NCBI GenBank assembly: GCA_963665185.2
Contig: CAXXPO010000010.1
Span: forward strand, 273,638 to 337,637
Source: G963665185 sp963665185
GTDB taxonomy: Bacteria > Desulfobacterota > Desulfovibrionia > Desulfovibrionales > Desulfovibrionaceae
Direction: 5' to 3'
Length of the DNA: 64,000 nt
This document shows positions 8,827 to 17,505 of the stretch, one piece after another (within the stretch, counting starts at the first letter, position 1; the number at the start of each line of letters is the position of its first letter). The notes under the pieces are model-generated. The model made no database searches. It was not told the DNA's origin and saw only the letters and a list, made by a program, of their open reading frames with translations. The translations under genes and the position numbers were made by a program.

Positions 8827-9804
8827 TTATCCCCACAATTTCCCGACCGGCGGATGGACTCCCCGGTCGTCATAAGCCAGGCCGTCGGGCCGGTCCTCGG
8901 CCAGAAGCAACGGACCGTCCAGGTCGACGATGGCCGCATTCTGGGCGACCAGCACCGCCGGCGCCATGGCCAGGGACGACCCCACCATGCAGCCCACCAT
9001 GATCCGGTAACCTTCCGACACGGCCTGCTCCTTCAGGGCAAGGGCCTCGGTAAGGCCGCCCGTCTTGTCGAGCTTGATGTTGACCATATCGTACTTGCCC
9101 TTGAGTCCGGGCAATGAAGAGCGGTCATGGCACGATTCATCCGCACAGACCGGAAGAACGCGTTCCATGTCCAACAGGGCGTCATCATCCCCGGCAGGCA
9201 GGGGCTGCTCGACCATTTCCACGCCGAGGCGCACAAGCACCGGAGCCATCTGCCGGTACATGTCCGGGGTCCAGCCCTCGTTGGCATCCACTATGATGCG
9301 CGCATCGGGTGCGCCCTGGCGCACAGCCTCTATGCGGGCGATATCCCCCTCGCCACCGAGTTTGGTCTTGAGAAGCGGGCGGGCCGCGTTGTTTGCGGCT
9401 TCGGCCAGCATGTTCTCAGGCGTGTCGAGGGAAAGGGTGTACGCGGTCACTTCCGGCCCTGGAACGCCCAGTCCGGCCAGCCGCCACGCGGGAGTTCCGG
9501 CCTTTTTCGCTTCCAGGTCCCACAGGGCGCAATCCACCGCGTTCCTCGCGGCCCCCGGAGGCAGTGCGGCCTGCAACGCCTGACGCGCCTCGGAAATGGA
9601 CCGGGGCAGGGACAGGCTTTGTATCTGGGCCATGACGCTTTCCACGGTCTCGCCATAGCGGGCGTAGGGAACGCATTCGCCCCGCCCCGTGCAGCCATCC
9701 TGTTCAATGACCGCACGAACCACCACGGCCTCGGTACGGGACCCCCGCGAGATGGTGAACACCTTGGCCAGGGGAAAGACATCCCTTGCAATGGAAAGCT
9801 TCAT
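8827..9804 (-). CDS. dgcA: Enolase-superfamily racemase: N-acetyl-D-glutamate racemase (DgcA) or dipeptide epimerase
   Basis: This 325-residue enzyme belongs to the muconate-lactonising-enzyme group of the enolase superfamily. Catalytic and metal residues are in place: KTKLGG (K146, K148), VDANEG (D173), VEQPL (E199), ADES (D222, E223) and NIKLDK (K244). The closest characterised types are L-Ala-D/L-Glu epimerase and DgcA, which racemises N-acetyl-D-glutamate. Its ATGA overlap with a DgcN-type gene makes DgcA the better call, an inference from context. The final product would be N-acetyl-L-glutamate. Confidence 0.75.
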   Translation of the reverse strand: MKLSIARDVFPLAKVFTISRGSRTEAVVVRAVIEQDGCTGRGECVPYARYGETVESVMAQIQSLSLPRSISEARQALQAALPPGAARNAVDCALWDLEAKKAGTPAWRLAGLGVPGPEVTAYTLSLDTPENMLAEAANNAARPLLKTKLGGEGDIARIEAVRQGAPDARIIVDANEGWTPDMYRQMAPVLVRLGVEMVEQPLPAGDDDALLDMERVLPVCADESCHDRSSLPGLKGKYDMVNIKLDKTGGLTEALALKEQAVSEGYRIMVGCMVGSSLAMAPAVLVAQNAAIVDLDGPLLLAEDRPDGLAYDDRGVHPPVGKLWG

Positions 9805-10796
9805 GCCAGGGCCTCTACAAGACGTCCGGCCCCCTGGCGGAACGGGTCCACGGCGGGAACTCCCATGCGGTTTTCAACCTCCTGCAGATAGGCCAGGGCC
9901 TTTTCCTCGTCCAGGTGCTGGGTGTTGACCGAAACACCGACGACTTTGCATTCCGGGTTGACCACGCGGGCCAGGCGAAGCGCCACATCGCGCAGGTCTT
10001 CCAGGGACGGCTGCTTGTAGTCGGGCAGGCCGCGCATGTGCTCGCGCGTGGGTTCGTGGCAAAGCACCAGGGCGTCGGGCTGGCCGCCATGCACCAGGGC
10101 CATGGTCACTCCGGAATAGGAAGCGTGGAACAGGCTGCCCTGCCCCTCGATGAGATCCCAATGGTCCGGGTCGTTGTCCGGCGTGAGCCATTCCACGGAA
10201 CCGGCCATGAAGTCGGCAATGACCGCGTCCAGGGGCACACCGTTGCCTTCGATGAGGATGCCGGTCTGCCCTGTGGCCCGGAAAGTCGATTTCATGCCCT
10301 GCTTTTTCATTTCGCGGTCCATGGCCAATGCAGTGTACATCTTGCCCACGGAGCAGTCCGTACCCACGGCAAGGCATCTCTTGCCGGTGCGTTTCTTGCC
10401 GTTGGCAATGGGGTACTTTACAGACGGAACCCGCACGTCGTGAAGTTTCCGGCCGCTCTTTTCCGCGGCGGCAACCAGCTCGGGTTCGTCACGCAACAGG
10501 TTGTGCAGTCCGGAAGCAATATCCAGACCGGCTTCCAGGGCTTCGACCAGCAGCGATTTCCAGTTTTCCGAAATAATACCGCCGCGATTGACCACGCCGA
10601 TGACCAAGGTCTTGGCTCCGGCCTCCACGGCTTCCTGAATGGACAAATCCCTGATGCCAAGGTCGGCCTTGCAGCCGTCCATGCGCAATTGACCGGCTAC
10701 GGATTCCGGCCTCCAGTCATGGATGCCCTGGGCCATCTTGGCGGCCAGGCCATCCGGGGCGTCTCCCAAAAAAAGAAGATAAGGCGCTTCAAACAT
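9801..10796 (-). CDS. dgcN: DUF1611 protein, D-glutamate N-acetyltransferase type (DgcN)
   Basis: The 331-residue protein belongs to the DUF1611 family, whose characterised marine members (DgcN) N-acetylate D-glutamate. A P-loop-like segment GTDCSVGKMYTALAM is near residue 145 and family motifs such as FRATGQTGILIEG follow. The ATG at 10796 begins the conserved MFEAPYLLFLGDAPD segment, and the longer reading frame upstream has no support. It overlaps dgcA by four bases (ATGA). Together with dat the unit would convert D-amino groups to N-acetyl-L-glutamate, which can enter arginine synthesis or be deacetylated. Function is inferred from family and neighbourhood. Confidence 0.75.
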   Translation of the reverse strand: MFEAPYLLFLGDAPDGLAAKMAQGIHDWRPESVAGQLRMDGCKADLGIRDLSIQEAVEAGAKTLVIGVVNRGGIISENWKSLLVEALEAGLDIASGLHNLLRDEPELVAAAEKSGRKLHDVRVPSVKYPIANGKKRTGKRCLAVGTDCSVGKMYTALAMDREMKKQGMKSTFRATGQTGILIEGNGVPLDAVIADFMAGSVEWLTPDNDPDHWDLIEGQGSLFHASYSGVTMALVHGGQPDALVLCHEPTREHMRGLPDYKQPSLEDLRDVALRLARVVNPECKVVGVSVNTQHLDEEKALAYLQEVENRMGVPAVDPFRQGAGRLVEALA

Positions 10797-11481
10797 AGTT
10801 TTTTTCTCCGTGATACGGGGTGGATTTCTTGTTGTGCTTTTATGTTTCCTCCGCCCGCAGCCATGCACAATATTGGCCGGGGGCCGACCTGCCGTAAAAA
10901 ACCCCTTTCCGCAGCAGACCGCGGCAAAACATATCAAGGAACATGCCAGCCGCGCGGTACGGAAAGGCAGGACACCCGCGCCCCCCGAAACAGGCGGGGT
11001 AACCCTCTGATTTCAAATCTCAAAAAAAAATGACCCGAGTGAAAAAACATTGAGCCGTTTTCTTTTTATTAAAATCCACCTAGCAAAACTTTACAAAGAA
11101 GCAAGTTTAAACTTAAATTTTTTACACATATGTCAAAAAAACTGTTATTTTTTTTCTTCTCTGTACGGCTATTTTCCCAAAACGACATCTGGAGACAATC
11201 CTCACTGAAAAATACATGGCACGGGCCTGTCCCGACCAATCCGGCCGATTTCCCTTTCCCTCGCCTTTGTGTGGACGCATTGCGGTTCCACGAAAAAACG
11301 CACACAAAATATCCCGGCATGACAAAATAAAAACCATTATAAATCAACATGTTGGATATGGAATTATTTCTTCAATATAGTGGTTGATTAAACAAACAAA
11401 AGTTGTAAGTGCTTTTTCAAGTGCTCCTGACGGAGCCCTGCGCGGTGACTCGACTTCATTTTGAACCACAAGGAGTTCGAC
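10797..11481. other. Long divergent intergenic region, AT-rich in its right half
   Basis: No supported gene. The small frames here have no ribosome-binding site or family resemblance. From about 11020 the sequence turns strongly AT-rich. It contains a 12-bp perfect palindrome AAGTTTAAACTT (11103-11114) and nearby ACATATGT. It ends with AAGGAG before the alcohol dehydrogenase ATG. It probably carries the promoters of dgcN (minus) and the dehydrogenase (plus). Confidence 0.4.
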
Positions 11482-12693
11482 ATGTGGGAACAAGAAGCTG
11501 ATGTTTACAAGGTATCGGAAATACGGGTTGCATCGCGTGTGTACTTTGGTTGCGGCGCCATCGAAAAAATGCATGACATCGCGGCGGAGATGCTGCAGCG
11601 GGGAATTTCCAGCCTGCTCTGCATCACCGGCAAAAACGCCTACCGCACAACCGGAGCCTGGGATGTGGTGAACTCCGCCCTCAAACAAAAGGGTATCGCC
11701 ATTGCGCATTATGATGGCGCGACCCCGAACCCCACCATGGATCAGGTCGAAGAAGCTGCGGCCCTGGGCCGCAAGGCCAATGTGCAGGCCGTGCTGGCCA
11801 TCGGAGGCGGCAGCCCCATAGACACGGCGAAAGGCGCCGCGATCCTGCTGAGCTACCCCGGACGCGATGCCCGGCAACTCTACCGGGGCGAATTCGTACC
11901 ATGCCAAGCCCTGCCGATTGTCGTCATCAACCTCACCCACGGCACCGGCTCGGAAGCCAACCGCTTTGCCGTGGCAACAGACCTGGAAAACGAACACAAG
12001 CCCGCAATCGCTTACGACTGCATCTATCCATGGATTTCCATTGACGATCCGGCACTGATGACCAGCCTCTCCAGGCACCAGACGCTGGCCACCTCGGTGG
12101 ACGCAGTCAACCACGTTATCGAAGCCGCAACCACGGTGGTTGATTCCCCGTTTTCCATTCTCACGGCACGCGAAACCATCCGGCTGGTTGTGGAATATCT
12201 GCCCTCTGTCCTTGAAAATCCCGAGGACCTCACGGCCCGCTACTGGCTGCTTTACGCCTCCATGCTCGCCGGAACGTCCTTTGACAATGGCCTGCTGCAC
12301 TTGACCCACGCCCTGGAGCACCCGCTCAGTGCGGTCAACCCCAGCCTGTCGCACGGTTTCGGCCTGGGAGTGCTGCTTCCCTCCGTCATCAAGGCCATCT
12401 ACCCGAGTTGTTCGTCTGTTCTGGCCGACATTCTGGCCCCTATCGCCACAGGCTTGGACGGCAAGGCCTGGGAAGCGGAAACCGCCGCCAGCAGCGTCCA
12501 GGAATGGCTCGACTCTTTGGGGATGACAGAAAAAATGGGCGACATTGGCTTCACCGAAGACCAGGTTCCCCGCCTTACCCGTCTGGCCTTTGAGACGCCG
12601 TCTCTCGCGGGCCTGCTGAGTTGCGCACCGATCAAGGCGACAGAAGACGTGGTGGAAGAAATATTCCGGAGCTCGTTCATGAGTTTCGCTTAG
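11482..12693 (+). CDS. Iron-containing alcohol dehydrogenase
   Basis: This is a group III (iron-activated) NAD(P)-dependent alcohol dehydrogenase of 403 residues. The N-terminal Rossmann-like domain has the GGGSPIDTAK dinucleotide-binding motif (108-117) and HGTGSEAN. The C-terminal helical domain holds the metal ligands D207, H211, H276 and H291, with H280 at the active site in the HALEH segment. Such enzymes oxidise ethanol or related alcohols in sulfate reducers and fermenters. The exact alcohol cannot be told. The ATG at 11482 has AAGGAG seven bases upstream and was preferred over an upstream in-frame start. A clear terminator follows. Confidence 0.9.
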   Translation: MWEQEADVYKVSEIRVASRVYFGCGAIEKMHDIAAEMLQRGISSLLCITGKNAYRTTGAWDVVNSALKQKGIAIAHYDGATPNPTMDQVEEAAALGRKANVQAVLAIGGGSPIDTAKGAAILLSYPGRDARQLYRGEFVPCQALPIVVINLTHGTGSEANRFAVATDLENEHKPAIAYDCIYPWISIDDPALMTSLSRHQTLATSVDAVNHVIEAATTVVDSPFSILTARETIRLVVEYLPSVLENPEDLTARYWLLYASMLAGTSFDNGLLHLTHALEHPLSAVNPSLSHGFGLGVLLPSVIKAIYPSCSSVLADILAPIATGLDGKAWEAETAASSVQEWLDSLGMTEKMGDIGFTEDQVPRLTRLAFETPSLAGLLSCAPIKATEDVVEEIFRSSFMSFA

Positions 12694-12715
12694 CCCACTC
12701 CTCCCATCGGAAAAA

Positions 12716-12757
12716 CGAAAAAGCCCTGCCCGAAAATTCTCCGGCAGGGCTTTTTTT
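12716..12757. terminator. Terminator between alcohol dehydrogenase and nifV
   Basis: A 9-bp stem AGCCCTGCC/GGCAGGGCT has A-rich left and T-rich right flanks, so it can act in both directions for the convergent genes. Confidence 0.85.
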
Positions 12758-12844
12758 GTCATGGTCCCGCCTTCATGAGGCGGGACAAATTTTCATTAAA
12801 GATTCAGCTCGTTGTGAAACGGGTTCCAATCTTTTTCTTTGGAA

Positions 12845-13924
12845 TCAATTTCTGAACAGTTTGATGCATTCCTGCATGGTCAGCGGCCTGCCCACCCTGC
12901 CGGACCGCTCCCCCACGCGTTCCAAAAGCTCCGCGGGTTCAATGTCCGCATCGTGGCCCACCAGCCCGCCGAGCAGACGGCGCCCACTCTTGGCGCTGAA
13001 ACCGTACCGCCGCGTCCCCTGGACCCTGTCGGGCGGGTAGGGTTCGAAAAGATTCGGATCACGCGCCATCCCGTGCAGGTGCACTCCGCTTTCGCAGGCA
13101 AAGATGTCGTCCCCTGCCACGGCCTTGTTCCGCGGCAACGGCAAATCCGCCAGAACAGCCACGCGTTTGCACAGGGACCGCACTCCATCGAGCGTGTACC
13201 GCCGTGCTCCGGCCATGAGTTCAAGATATCCCGCCAGCTCCTCGGTGGCGGCCAGCCCGGAGCGCTCTCCTATGCCGAGAAGGCTGCCGTCGGCCCACTC
13301 CGCGCCGGCACCCAGCGCGCTGATGGCGTTGGCCGTCCCCATGCCGAAGTCGTTGTGACAGTGAACCGCTATGTCCATGGCAATCCGCCCGCGAAGTGCC
13401 GCGACCGCGGCCATGACGTTGACCGGAGTCCACACGCCCACGGTGTCGGACAGGCGGACCCGGAAGGCTCCCCCATGTTCCGCGGCCAGAGCGAGTTCCA
13501 CCAACCATTCGGGGGCGGCCCGGGAGGCGTCCTCCAGTCCCACGGAAACCTCCATGCCGTGTGCGCGGGCCAGGGAAAAAACGGTCTCCATGCGGCAAAG
13601 CAGCCCCTGCCTGGTGAGGTCCAACCGTTTTTGCCTGTGCCCGTCCGATGCCGGAACGCCTATGTTCACCCGCCGCACCCCCAGCCGGGCCGCTTCCCGG
13701 ATATCGTCCTCCCGGCAGCGGCTCCAGATGGAGATGGCCGCCCCGCCCAGGCGGGGGCCGCACCATCTGTAAAAGGCTTCGAACTCGCCCAGGCCAACCC
13801 AGCCGGCCTCTATCTCTTCGACTCCCAAGGCCGCAAGGCCGAGCGCGATCTGTCTGCGCGCCTCCACGTCCAGCCGGACCCCGAACATCTGCGCGCCTTC
13901 GCGGAGCGTTGTATCGATAAGCAT
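12845..13924 (-). CDS. nifV: Homocitrate synthase NifV
   Basis: NifV condenses acetyl-CoA with 2-oxoglutarate to R-homocitrate, the organic ligand of the iron-molybdenum cofactor. The 359-residue TIM-barrel protein starts with DTTLREGAQ (catalytic R8) and carries the metal-binding HCHND (H188, H190). It resembles isopropylmalate synthases but lacks their C-terminal regulatory domain, as NifV does. GGAGG lies at ideal spacing before the ATG at 13924. A sigma-54 promoter (13964-13978) drives it divergently from nifH, so homocitrate should be made only during nitrogen fixation. Confidence 0.92.
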   Translation of the reverse strand: MLIDTTLREGAQMFGVRLDVEARRQIALGLAALGVEEIEAGWVGLGEFEAFYRWCGPRLGGAAISIWSRCREDDIREAARLGVRRVNIGVPASDGHRQKRLDLTRQGLLCRMETVFSLARAHGMEVSVGLEDASRAAPEWLVELALAAEHGGAFRVRLSDTVGVWTPVNVMAAVAALRGRIAMDIAVHCHNDFGMGTANAISALGAGAEWADGSLLGIGERSGLAATEELAGYLELMAGARRYTLDGVRSLCKRVAVLADLPLPRNKAVAGDDIFACESGVHLHGMARDPNLFEPYPPDRVQGTRRYGFSAKSGRRLLGGLVGHDADIEPAELLERVGERSGRVGRPLTMQECIKLFRN

Positions 13925-13963
13925 GTCGCCTCCGTTTTTTCAGTTGCCTGCACACTGGAGACC

Positions 13964-13978
13964 GCAACTTTGATGCCA
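13964..13978 (-). promoter_or_regulatory. Sigma-54 promoter of nifV
   Basis: The minus strand reads TGGCAT, five bases, TTGC, which differs from the TGGCAC-N5-TTGC consensus at one position. Its -12 element lies 40 bases before the nifV ATG. Confidence 0.75.
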
Positions 13979-14049
13979 ACAGGCACGTTCCGCGCAAGTC
14001 GCTGATTTTAAATACCTTACAGGAAAGCACCTTTCTTCCGGCCGAAACG

Positions 14050-14104
14050 ACAAAAGGGTTGCATTCTACACTTTTGTTGTTCCGGCCTTGTCGCCGCCTA
14101 CAAG
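14050..14104. promoter_or_regulatory. Two dyads between the nifV and nifH promoters, candidate activator sites
   Basis: The first dyad is ACAAAAG (14050-14056) and CTTTTGT (14071-14077), perfect 7-bp arms. The second is CTTGT (14087-14091) and ACAAG (14100-14104). They lie roughly 75 to 140 bases from both sigma-54 promoters, where NifA upstream activator sites are expected. The second gives TGT-N8-ACA rather than the classical TGT-N10-ACA, so binding by this NifA is inference. Confidence 0.4.
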
Positions 14105-14179
14105 ACAACTTGGGGAAACACGCCGAAACATCCAGATTATACTCTTTAATTTCAACCTGTTAAAACAGCATTCCGCATA

Positions 14180-14195
14180 TGGCACGTTGGTTGCT
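14180..14195 (+). promoter_or_regulatory. Sigma-54 promoter of the nifH operon
   Basis: TGGCACGTTGGTTGCT is an exact match to the -24/-12 consensus. The -12 GC is about 54 bases before the nifH ATG. Confidence 0.92.
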
Positions 14196-14246
14196 CAAAG
14201 GGAGACAGATTCCAACACGACAACCCTTTGAGACGGAGAGACCCCA

Positions 14247-15074
14247 ATGAGAAAAGTAGCCATTTACGGAAAGGGCGGTATCGGCAAGTCCACCACCACC
14301 CAGAATACTGTCGCTGGTTTGGCGGAAATGGGCCGCAAGGTCATGGTCGTGGGCTGCGACCCCAAGGCGGACTCCACCCGTCTGCTGCTGGGCGGCCTGG
14401 CCCAAAAGTCGGTTCTCGACACCCTGCGCGAGGAAGGCGAGGACGTGGAACTCGAGGACATCCGCAAAGCGGGTTTCGGCGACACATGGTGCGTGGAGTC
14501 CGGCGGCCCCGAACCGGGCGTCGGCTGTGCGGGCCGGGGCATCATCACCTCCATCAACATGCTTGAGTCCCTTGGCGCGTACGAGGCCAGCGAAGGGCTG
14601 GACTACGCATTCTACGACGTCCTGGGCGACGTTGTCTGCGGCGGATTCGCCATGCCCATCCGCGACGGCAAGGCAGAGGAAATCTACATTGTCTGTTCCG
14701 GCGAAATGATGGCCATGTACGCGGCCAACAACATCTGCAAGGGCATCATGAAATACGCCCAGTCCGGCGGCGTGCGCCTGGGCGGGCTGATCTGCAACTC
14801 CCGCAACGTGGACAACGAAAAAGAGATGATCCAGGAACTGGCCCGCAAGCTGGGCACCCAGATGATCTACTTCGTCCCCCGCGACAACGACGTGCAGCGC
14901 GCGGAAATCAACCGGAAAACCGTCATCGAATGGGACGGCTCGGTTCCCCAGGCATCCGAATACCGCGGTCTGGCCACGGCTATCGATGAAAACAAGATGT
15001 TCGTCATCCCCAAGCCTCTGGAAATAGAGGAACTGGAACAGCTGCTGCTCGATTACGGCCTTCTGGAAGCCTAA
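14247..15074 (+). CDS. nifH: Nitrogenase iron protein NifH
   Basis: NifH is the dimeric dinitrogenase reductase that passes electrons to NifDK with ATP hydrolysis, and it also acts in cofactor maturation. The 275-residue protein has the P-loop GKGGIGKS (8-15). The cysteines bridging the [4Fe-4S] cluster are C94 in GCAGRGI and C131 in DVVCGGF. R97 is the site of ADP-ribosylation in species with DraT, although no draT is in the window. It is the first gene of the nif operon, behind a consensus sigma-54 promoter and a purine-rich ribosome-binding site. Confidence 0.98.
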   Translation: MRKVAIYGKGGIGKSTTTQNTVAGLAEMGRKVMVVGCDPKADSTRLLLGGLAQKSVLDTLREEGEDVELEDIRKAGFGDTWCVESGGPEPGVGCAGRGIITSINMLESLGAYEASEGLDYAFYDVLGDVVCGGFAMPIRDGKAEEIYIVCSGEMMAMYAANNICKGIMKYAQSGGVRLGGLICNSRNVDNEKEMIQELARKLGTQMIYFVPRDNDVQRAEINRKTVIEWDGSVPQASEYRGLATAIDENKMFVIPKPLEIEELEQLLLDYGLLEA

Positions 15075-15100
15075 CAAACTGAAATTCAAGGAGAGATGAA

Positions 15101-15457
15101 ATGTCTATGATCATGGTTCGGGCCATCGTGCGCCCGGAAAAGGCCGACGGTGTGCTGGCAGCCCTCATGGATGCGGGATTCCCCGCCGTAACCAAATACT
15201 CGGTCGCGGGCCGGGGCAAACAACGGGGCATCAAGATCGGCGAAGTGACCTACGACGAAATCCCCAAGACCATGCTCATGAGCGTGATCTCCGCCACGGA
15301 CAAGGACTTTGTCATTGAAACGATCATGAAGTCCGCCCGCTCGGGAACCAAGGGCGCGTTCGGCGACGGCAAGATTTTCGTATCCGACGTTGACGACGTC
15401 TACACCATTTCGTCCGGGGTCAGGGAGCCTGTGACGGCAGAGGAAGGCACGGCATGA
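15101..15457 (+). CDS. nifI1: Nitrogen regulatory PII-like protein NifI1
   Basis: NifI1 and NifI2 form a PII-family complex that binds dinitrogenase and switches off its activity when fixed nitrogen appears, with 2-oxoglutarate and ATP as effectors. The 118-residue protein has the PII fold with T-loop region (about 36-55) and the C-terminal signature SGTKGAFGDGKIFVSDV. The position between nifH and nifD is diagnostic for NifI proteins of anaerobes and methanogens. GGAGAG precedes the ATG, and the gene overlaps nifI2 by four bases (ATGA). Confidence 0.93.
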   Translation: MSMIMVRAIVRPEKADGVLAALMDAGFPAVTKYSVAGRGKQRGIKIGEVTYDEIPKTMLMSVISATDKDFVIETIMKSARSGTKGAFGDGKIFVSDVDDVYTISSGVREPVTAEEGTA

Positions 15458-15828
15458 AGGAAATCATCACGGTTGTCCGCATGAACATGATGAACAAGAC
15501 CAAGGCCGCCCTGACCGAGGCCGGAGTGGACGCGTTCTTCGCCAACGAGGCCCAGGGACGAGGCAAGGGCTTTGCCAACCGCAAGCTGCTCAAGGGAGCG
15601 GAACAGGGCTACGAGGAAGCCGCGGAACTTCTGGGAGAAAAGGACAAACTCTATTCCAAGCGCATGCTCACCATTGTCGTTCCGGACGACGAAGTGGACA
15701 CCATTGTCAGCACCATTATCGAGGCCAACCAGACCGGCAAGCCCGGCGACGGAAAAATATGGGTTCTTCCCGTGACCGACGCGGTCCGGGTGCGCACCGG
15801 GGAAACCGGCGCAAAGTCCATCAGCTAA
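15454..15828 (+). CDS. nifI2: Nitrogen regulatory PII-like protein NifI2
   Basis: This is the second PII-like subunit of the NifI1-NifI2 switch, 124 residues. It begins MKEIITVVRMNMMNKTK, and has the longer T-loop (about 37-65) usual for NifI2. The ending GDGKIWVLPVTDAVRVRTGE matches the PII C-terminal signature. Translation is coupled to nifI1 by an ATGA overlap, and nifD follows after a short gap with AAGGAG. The pair implies rapid, reversible post-translational ammonium switch-off in this organism. Confidence 0.93.
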   Translation: MKEIITVVRMNMMNKTKAALTEAGVDAFFANEAQGRGKGFANRKLLKGAEQGYEEAAELLGEKDKLYSKRMLTIVVPDDEVDTIVSTIIEANQTGKPGDGKIWVLPVTDAVRVRTGETGAKSIS

Positions 15829-15855
15829 GCAGCAGAGCATTGCAAGGAGTATCAC

Positions 15856-17493
15856 ATGGCGACCAAGAAAAAGCTGGTGCAGTGGGACCCTGCCGACATC
15901 AAGGAGGAGATGCTCAAGAAGTATCCTCCAAAGGTGGCCAGGAAACGCGCCAAGCAAATACTCATCAACGAGGCCCAGGGCAACGAATCCCCGGAAATCG
16001 TTGCCAACGTCCGTACCGTGCCGGGCATCATCACCATGCGCGGCTGTACCTACGCGGGCTGCAAGGGCGTTATCATGGGGCCAACCCGTGACATCCTGAA
16101 CATCACCCACGGCCCCATCGGCTGCGGTTTCTATTCATGGCTCACCCGGCGCAACCAGACCGACGCTTCCGCGCCCGGCGCCCACAACTTCATGCCGTAT
16201 TCGTTTTCCACGGACATGCAGGACGGGGACATCATCTTCGGCGGGGAAAAGAAGCTCGAGGCCGCCATCCAGGACGCCTACGACATATTCCATCCCAAGG
16301 GCATCTGCATCTTCGCCACCTGCCCCGTGGGACTCATCGGCGACGACATCCACGCCGTGGCCGCCAAGATGAACGCCAAATTCGAAGACTGCAACGTCTT
16401 CGCCTTCTCCTGCGAAGGCTACAAGGGCGTCAGCCAGTCCGCCGGCCACCACATCGCCAACAACCAGGTCTTCAAGCACCTGGTGGGCGAAATCGACGAA
16501 CCCGTGGAAGGCAAATACAAGATCAACCTGCTGGGCGAATACAACATCGGCGGCGACGGTTTCGAAATCGACCGCATCCTGAAGAAGTGCGGCATCACCA
16601 ACATCGCCACCTTCTCGGGCAACTCCAGCTACGATCAATTCGCCACGGCGCACCAGGCAGACCTGTCCTGCGTCATGTGCCACCGGTCCATCAACTACGT
16701 GGCCGACATGCTGGAAACAAAATACGGCATTCCGTGGATCAAGGTGAACTTCATCGGTTCGGAAGCCACGGCCAAGTCGTTGCGCAAAATCGGCCAGTAC
16801 TTCGAGGACAGGTCCCTCATGGACCGCATCGAGGAAGTCATTGCCGAGGAAATGCCCGCAGTGGAAGCGGTGCGCAACGACGTCCGCCCCCGCACCGAGG
16901 GCAAGACCGCCATGATGTTTGTCGGCGGCTCCCGCGCCCACCACTACCAGGACCTGTTCGCTGAAATCGGCATGAAGACCATCTCCGCCGGCTACGAGTT
17001 CGCCCACCGCGACGACTACGAGGGCCGCGAGATAATCCCCGACCTGAAGGTCGATGCGGACTCGCGCAACATCGAGGAAATCACGGTTGAAGCCGACCCC
17101 GTGCTCTACAATCCGCGCAAGACCGATGCGCAGCTCAAGGCGCTTGAGAAAGCCGGGTTCAGGTTCAAGGAATACGACGGAATGCTTCCCGACATGGACC
17201 ACCGCACCATCGTGGTGGACGACCTGAACCAATACGAAGCGGAGAAACTGGTGGAAATAATGAAGCCGGACATCTTCTGCGCCGGCATCAAGGAAAAATA
17301 CTCCATCCAGAAGCTGGGCGTGCCCATGAAGCAGCTGCACAGCTACGACTCGGGCGGGCCTTACGCGGGATTCAGGGGTGCGGTCAATTTCTACAAGGAA
17401 ATCGACCGGCTCGTGAACAGCAAGGTCTGGGGATACATGAAGGCTCCCTGGCAGGAAAACCCGGAACTCTCAGCCACCTACGTGTGGGAATAG
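15856..17493 (+). CDS. nifD: Nitrogenase molybdenum-iron protein alpha chain NifD
   Basis: This is the alpha subunit of dinitrogenase, which holds the iron-molybdenum cofactor. P-cluster ligands are C64 (RGCTYAGC), C90 (PIGCGFY) and C156 (ATCPVGL). The cofactor is bound by C275 (VMCHRSINY) and H495 (QLHSYDSGG). The substrate-site GHHIANN follows residue 195. At 545 residues it is longer than the Azotobacter-type alpha chain, owing to an insertion of about 50 residues around 400-460, a trait of Clostridium and other anaerobic lineages. The cofactor environment indicates the molybdenum enzyme rather than the vanadium or iron-only form. Confidence 0.97.
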   Translation: MATKKKLVQWDPADIKEEMLKKYPPKVARKRAKQILINEAQGNESPEIVANVRTVPGIITMRGCTYAGCKGVIMGPTRDILNITHGPIGCGFYSWLTRRNQTDASAPGAHNFMPYSFSTDMQDGDIIFGGEKKLEAAIQDAYDIFHPKGICIFATCPVGLIGDDIHAVAAKMNAKFEDCNVFAFSCEGYKGVSQSAGHHIANNQVFKHLVGEIDEPVEGKYKINLLGEYNIGGDGFEIDRILKKCGITNIATFSGNSSYDQFATAHQADLSCVMCHRSINYVADMLETKYGIPWIKVNFIGSEATAKSLRKIGQYFEDRSLMDRIEEVIAEEMPAVEAVRNDVRPRTEGKTAMMFVGGSRAHHYQDLFAEIGMKTISAGYEFAHRDDYEGREIIPDLKVDADSRNIEEITVEADPVLYNPRKTDAQLKALEKAGFRFKEYDGMLPDMDHRTIVVDDLNQYEAEKLVEIMKPDIFCAGIKEKYSIQKLGVPMKQLHSYDSGGPYAGFRGAVNFYKEIDRLVNSKVWGYMKAPWQENPELSATYVWE

Positions 17494-17505
17494 GGGAGCG
17501 GTACA

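Noticed and set aside
11069..11350. 93-codon frame in the AT-rich spacer before the alcohol dehydrogenase
   Set aside because: No ribosome-binding site, no recognisable family and low-complexity composition.
13925..14246. Classical NifA site TGT-N10-ACA
   Set aside because: I looked for it in both orientations and found only a TGT-N8-ACA spacing, so the dyads are listed as candidates only.
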